Made by a program: the position numbers and the translations under genes
Notes under the pieces: generated by a model
Databases searched by the model: none
The model's input: the letters and a program-made list of their open reading frames with translations, nothing else
Told to the model about the DNA's origin: nothing
Shown here: piece by piece, positions 58,527 to 64,000 of the stretch
How the letters are laid out: each line of letters opens with the position of its first letter
Position numbering within the stretch: the stretch's first letter is position 1
Origin: Iris pallida
Lineage: Eukaryota > Streptophyta > Magnoliopsida > Asparagales > Iridaceae
DNA: 64,000 nt
Direction of reading: 5' to 3'
Assembly: GCA_029216955.1 (NCBI GenBank)
Contig: JANAVB010015600.1
Span: 25,878,510-25,942,509, forward strand

Positions 58527-61500
58527 TGTAAAACCCCTAAATTTCTCCTATTTTTATTTATTTTTTATTTAAAATTTGTACTGATTTAAAATTTTGTATT
58601 GTACGTCACGTGGTCGTATGGTACGTCGTGTGCGAAGGTTCATCCTTCAAAATTGCTCGACGAATGTGAATATGTGCGAGCGTACATATTTTTGAAAAAC
58701 ATTATTTTATTATTTCAAAGAAATATAGACAATAATTATTTCTAGCTATTATTCTCAAGTTTATGATTTTATTTATGAAAGCCTTTTCGTTTATAGCAGT
58801 TATTAATAATAAATAATATTCTTAGGCATACATATATTTCCTAAATATTTTGCTAGTTTATTTTAAATAAAAATATAATTTTCGAGATTTATTAATATTA
58901 ATATTTTATTATTCGAAAAGATATTTAAAAATATTTATTATTTTCAAAATTATTATTATTGGTATTTTGAAAAATATATTTGGAAATTATTGTGGCCATT
59001 TAAATCTTGATTTAATTTTTGGAATTATTTAAATAGATTAGATATTTGGAATTTGAATTTTCTCAATTGATTTTAAGCCAAAAGAATTTAAATTAGATTT
59101 AAATTTGGATTTGATTTAGATTTGGATTATTGATTTAAATTAAATTATATATTGAACTATCTAAATTGGGGAATTTAAATCCTAACCCATATCTAATTGG
59201 GAATTCCCACATCCTATAAATAGGCAGGTACTCCTCCAATTCATTATTCATCCACAAATTCTCCACAAATAAGTACATCGTGTCTGTGTCCATCCGTTCT
59301 TATTCCAGTATTATACAAATACATTGCTCCTCCTCCGCGCCGACAAACCCGACGCTATACACCAAAATCCTAATCCTAAATCTATCTTAGCTAATTTTCG
59401 GCCTTCTGCCTCCCCGCAAGAACCCACGGTAGCACCCGACCCCGTTGTCGCCTCTTCCACACCCCGTCCAGCCAACTCCAGCATCCTCACCGCCATGACC
59501 CCAAACCACCCTCGCGTCAACACCCCGACCGAAAAATCCTCAACCACGACCGATAAATCCCGAAAACAAAACTCCATCCTCACCACCACGGCAAAGGCCG
59601 AGCCAATCCCAAACGATCTCCCCGACCACCCTGCTTCACCCTGCTTCGGCTAAACCATCCGTCGAAACCCGACAAAGCCACCCCATCCCACGACCACCGC
59701 CACCCAGCCACCCACAAACCCGGCGTAACCAACGCCACCACTAGCAGGAATAAATAATAGGAAAAACCCAAAAACCAACATCGACCATCGCCCTTACCTC
59801 GCCCTGCCGACGTACGCCGTCCCCGTAGTGCCGAGACCTCGACAAGAGCTCCTGCCACCGCCTGGAACCGCCCCGAGCCACCGTCCGCGTGACCGCCATC
59901 AACCGCCGAGCCTTGTTTCCCTCTCCTCAACCCCATCACCGCCGTCTCGACGAGAACGTCCGGCTCCGTCGCGCAGTCACCGCCGACGAGCCCAAAATCC
60001 ACCGCCCTGGCCTCCCCCTCCGTTAAAACCCTCTCCGCCGTCGCCCCATTCCTCTGCGGCTGACGACGACCCTCCGATCTCCTCCCGCTCCTCTTCGGTC
60101 CACCGCCGGACGAGCGAAACCCCCTTTTTCCCTCTGCCTTGGCCGGCGCCGAACCGCCGACCGAACCCCTTGACTCCGCTCCTTCCCCCGTCGTGCGTCC
60201 GCCGGCGAGTCACGTGGACAAAACCCTTTTTTCCGCCGCCTGGCCGAGAGCCCTCCGGCCGACTTCTTCTTCTCCGCCCGTCCGCCGACCTCCGCGCGTC
60301 CATCTTCCCGCTTCTTCTCCGACGCCGGACCACCAAGCCCCGCGCGCCAAGACCCACCGCCCAGCGACGGCGCTGAACTCTCTCCGCCGTTCTCCTTCCT
60401 CCCGCTCTCTCACGATCGGAAAATTTCCCAATTCTCCTTTTCTCACTCTCTCTCTGCTAAAGTTGCTTTTTCCTTCTATAATGAATTGCCACAGGGTCCT
60501 GAAGAGAACAGTAGACATTTGTTTTTGTTTTTTTTGTTTTTTTTGCTTTTTTTTCTTTTAATAATATCTGATATTTTGATTAAGGATTGTTATTATTATT
60601 ATTATTATTATTATTGTTATTTTTATTTAATTATTGTTTTGTTGTTTAAGTTATAAGTATGTACCATATGAGTATTTTATATTAATATTATTATTAATGT
60701 AGTCTGCTGTTATTAGTATTAACTAAAGTTACTATTATCATTTTTAGTATTATTTTTGTTTGCTGATTTTTCCAAGAATACTATTATTATTTATTATATA
60801 CCATAAAGATAGCCCCCAAAAATATACTCTCATATTACCTTATGGTATTAGCTATGACTTCTGGTCAATTATACTAGATAAATTGAGTTTGCTCTAAATA
60901 TGGATTTCGAGTTTTAATACATATCAATAAATATATATTTTATGAGGAAAATATAGTATATCTACCTAAATTTATACGTTACAACTTAAGAGTTTTTGGT
61001 CACGAAACTATTTTGATTTTAAGTACGCTGCTATATAAATATGTTAGGGGTATTTTCTTACAAATAGTTTTGTTCACTAAAGATAAATTAAGGACTTGTC
61101 TAAAATGATTTTCTAGATTTTAATTTATCTTTCTAAATTATTTAAACTAATAATATATAGTTTTTGAGTATTATAAATGAATTTCTAAATCGTATCATTC
61201 ACCTTATTTCTATATTCAATCCGCGTCCGTGACTAAATCCTCTTATTCCTATTCTGTCACCAAATCCGCACAATCTTATGTCCACCCTAACTAAATTGAC
61301 CCCTCTGGACCCAATAGAACTGTTCGTGCCACCATCAGAGGTCTCCTTGTGTAGTTGTGGCATCGAAGGCAGATGTTGTGCCAGCATGATCATTGTACCA
61401 CCGCGGGCGTCCTACCAGGCAAGATACCTTACCATTTGCTGTAATTATTTTAGCTCATATTTTATGCATGTTCATTATTTTCTTTATGCAAAATAAACTG

Positions 61501-62700
61501 TGATACATGGCATAACCTGTTAGAATTTACTGTTCAGTTTCTTGCTATGTATTATTTTTCTTACACATTAAACTTAGAATTAAGGGACCACCTTTGTGTG
61601 TTGCATTCATGGCCTTGACACGTTATAACACGAAGTTGTGTGTCGCATGTAGAACACGGAAGTGCGTGATTGGCTGGCCACCAGTACGTACAAGCCGTAC
61701 GATAGGAATAACCGCTAATAGAGGTTGCATGCTAGTTTGACTTAGCGGTTATAGAGGTTAATGTTGTAGATACAACACAGTAGGCATTGGGCGGGGAGGA
61801 CAATTCCTTAGCGTATGGGCTTCGATGCACTTCCTTTGTGACCCGGACTCTCCGCTGGAGATACGGGGTTGATGACCCAATATTACTGACGGCCACTGAC
61901 GATTCTGCGGAACGTCATGCTCTTACTGATGGTGCCTCTGGTGCCCAAGGGGGACTATGTCGATCCTATTAAGCCATGGCCCATGCGTAGGAAGGATTGT
62001 TCTTAACTACATATCACTTAGAACGGTTAGGCACCTTTATCCGTTAGGTACGAGTACTTTTGGTTTGGGTACTTGTATCTGACCGTGGCTTGGAACAATA
62101 ACTTGTCGCGGATTAGTTCGTCACATCTTGTCCTTGTTTGGTTGTAGGTGTGACTTACTACTTCGATGAGAAGGTATTGAACCTTGTTGGGGTCCGGATA
62201 CCATATTGGATTGATAGCATGGGAAGATACGTTACCGTGAATTAGTTTACCATCTCCTGTCCTTGTTTGGTTGGGGGGATGGTACGCTCGTTCAGTAGGT
62301 GCGTATTGGAACATGTTATAATTCGATTTACTTATTTATTTGAGCAATATTTATTCAGTTTATATGGCATGATATTATGTGTCTTGTTACGTCCCTCTGA
62401 GTACCAAGCAAGCCTGCATATAGGATTAGAAGTCTAGGATCTCATCCACATACTTGACCTCTTTCCTTAATTTTATCTACCGTTTGACTCATCAATTGCA
62501 TCTTGCTTGTTTCCTTCCTTCCCTATTCCTATCTTCCCTTCGTGCTTGCTAGAGATTGACCCTACTAGTTAATTGTCCCAAAACACCATTAGTTTAATTC
62601 TTTAAGTTGGGTAGAATACCTTATGAACTAGCAACCTCTTTGACCTAGTGACCTATATTAGCAAGCTTATTTAGATCCTAGAATCTAGAGGACCTAACCC
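58527..62700 (+). repeat. 5' LTR of element D (right limit uncertain)
   Basis: AT-rich U3, TATA box in CCTATAAATAGG (59213-59224), then a GC-rich block (59330-60450), AT-rich sequence with a TTA microsatellite (60582-60616), and two tandem blocks at 62060-62290 carrying TGTCCTTGTTTGGTTG, also found in the element A LTR. No LTR end plus PBS could be identified; by analogy it lies between 62300 and 63000. Confidence 0.5.
59330..60450 (+). other. GC-rich block in the element D LTR
   Basis: Strongly C/G-rich, about 1.1 kb, in an otherwise AT-rich LTR, just after the inferred transcription start. Long open frames on both strands (e.g. 59828-60376 plus, 59977-60357 minus) are Pro/Arg/Ser-rich and look like consequences of composition, not genes. 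It may be captured host sequence. Confidence 0.5.
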
Positions 62701-63415
62701 ATTTAGCCAACCAAGTACTTGGACAAGAAGACTATAGGACGACTGTATGACTTAGAATCATTCTACCTTCTTTCAATCTTAATCTCTCGTACCTATGTAT
62801 TTACCGTTTTGACTAATGATGCTAATGTAGCCTAGTTTTTGCAAGATTATTATTTATCGAGTTTGTTCATGACATATGCTATTGAGCGCTCACTAGCCTA
62901 TTGTCTAATCAGAACCGGTGCATAATGGCCTGATCAACCAATTGCACTTTGGTTCGCTTTTGTCTATTACTCTACGTGGATGGGGACATAATTAAACTTG
63001 GCCCTTACCATCCCATCCACGACTGCCTTGACAATTCTTTTGAAATTATACGATCGTCTTTGAATCACGTATTCATATTCGATAACGCCTCCTTCGAACT
63101 CTATATTGCTTTCGTCTTCACCTGTTTTAGGAGGACGAAAACGTTATACTAGAAGTTCCCCTAGCTATCATATCTCTTGTGACCATTAACACTCAATGTG
63201 ACTATATCTTTGGTCCTTTCCCTCGACCCTAATTCTACCATCTTGACTTTCTAATCACTTGAATTTAAGAGCGATTACAATCGTCTCTTAATCATATCCT
63301 CAACCTAGACTACGACCATACAAACTTCTTTAAACCCTCCGAGCTACCGTTGTGCCTTCTCACCCCCCTCCTAATTTTTAATTTCGAGGACGAAATTCTT
63401 TTAAGTTGGGTAGGA
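62701..63415 (+). other. Element D internal remnant and PPT
   Basis: Ends with TTTCGAGGACGAAATTC...AAGTTGGGTAGGA before the second LTR. The short frame 62949-63152 has no recognisable domain. The boundary with the LTR is approximate. Confidence 0.5.
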
Positions 63416-64000
63416 TGTAAAACCCCTAAATTTCTCCTATTTTTATTTATTTATTTATTTAAAATTTGTACTGATTTAAAATTTTGTATTGTACGTCACG
63501 TAGTCGTATGGTACGTCGTGTGCGAAGGTTCGTCTTTCGAAATTGCTCGACGAATGCGAATATGTGCGAGCGTACATATTTTTGAAAAACATTATTTTAT
63601 TATTTCAAAGAAATATAGACAATAATTATTTCTAGCTATTATTCTCAAGTTTACGATTTTATTTATGAAAGCCTTTTCATTTATAGCAGTTATTAATAAT
63701 AAATAATATTCTTAGGCATGCATATATTTCCTAAATATTTTGCTAGTTTATTTTAAATAAAAATGTAATTTTTGAGATTTATTAATATTAATATTTTATT
63801 ATTCGAAAAGATATTTAAAAATATTTATTATTTTTGAAATTATTATTATTGGTATTTTGAAAAATATATTTGGAAATTATTGTGGCCATTTAAATCTTGA
63901 TTTAATTTTTGGAATTATTTAAATAGATTAGATATTTGGAATTTGAATTTTCTCAATTGATTTTAAGCCAAAAGAATTTAAATTAGATTTAAATTTGGAT
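63416..64000 (+). repeat. 3' LTR of element D, cut by the window end
   Basis: Same start and order as 58527-59111, with a TTTA-unit length difference near 63445 and few substitutions. Confidence 0.88.

Larger units (their letters stand above)
58527..64000 (+). mobile_element. Gypsy-type element D, long LTRs, no gag-pol seen (partial)
   Basis: LTR starts TGTAAAACCCCTAAATTTCT at 58527 and again at 63416. The copies are nearly identical over the 585 bp available before the window ends. Before the second copy is a Gypsy-like 3' end: TTTCGAGGACGAAATTC and a purine tract AAGTTGGGTAGGA. Between the copies (4.9 kb) there is no protease, RT or integrase. The element is a non-autonomous derivative. 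The left target site is GTTCT (58522-58526) in element C gag; the right end is outside the window. Confidence 0.82.

Noticed and set aside
59828..60376. Long Pro/Arg-rich open frames on both strands
   Set aside because: Composition effect of a GC-rich LTR block; overlapping frames on opposite strands, no domain and no conserved motif.
61955..61985. CATGGCCCATGCGTAGG as a PBS and thus the LTR end of element D
   Set aside because: Only a ~10-nt match to the PBS-like site, no TGACA before it, and LTR-type modules shared with element A occur downstream.

Overview
The window is nuclear DNA of a flowering plant. It holds nested retrotransposons, DNA transposons and foldback elements, and only one recognisable host gene, an intron-split SNU13/NHP2L1 homologue. 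That gene has GC-rich 5' exons and less GC-rich 3' exons, which suggests a monocot (inference). No rRNA, tRNA, CRISPR or organellar genes were seen.

Layout, left to right. 1-396 is one end of a CACTA transposon. 397-12708 is an old minus-strand Ty1/copia element, cut open at 981/10563 by a complete Sirevirus-like copia (982-10562; LTRs 1057 and 1024 bp; perfect target duplication ACCTC). The Sirevirus carries gag, a pol with three stop codons, and an extra 'env-like' ORF behind what looks like its own promoter. 12709-13345 is a LINE 3' fragment. 13591-19058 is a 5.5-kb palindromic hAT element: two inverted 2.7-kb arms, both carrying the 5' half of a TTF-finger/DUF4371 transposase, around a 30-bp loop. 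19059-25800 is AT-rich, with a hAT transposase relic and several MITEs. 26057-27468 is a piece of Gypsy LTR ending exactly at its primer-binding site and flanked by a 12-bp direct repeat.

The SNU13 gene occupies 28451-33748 (minus strand, five coding exons, 129 codons). Its 4.6-kb third intron contains a Tourist-like MITE. 34411-37824 is a second hAT-Tip100-type element (TSD 7/8). It contains only the C-terminal end of a transposase, plus two arrays of a ~31-bp hairpin-forming minisatellite.

From about 38.7 kb to the end lie nested Gypsy elements of a Tekay/Del-like kind. The oldest (element C) has a very long LTR and a gag. Its LTR was hit by a solo LTR of family A (42317-45027, TSD TAATA) and by a complete family A element (45582-56600, TSD CATGT, both LTRs 2915 bp). 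Its gag was hit at 58526 by element D, which has long LTRs and apparently no gag-pol and runs off the window. Families A and C share the same unusual primer-binding-site-like sequence.

The most noteworthy candidates are the hAT palindrome (a potential long-hairpin source of transposon-silencing RNA), the internal promoter of the Sirevirus env-like ORF that re-uses LTR U3 motifs, the hairpin minisatellite inside a hAT element, and the LTR+PBS insertion resembling captured strong-stop DNA.
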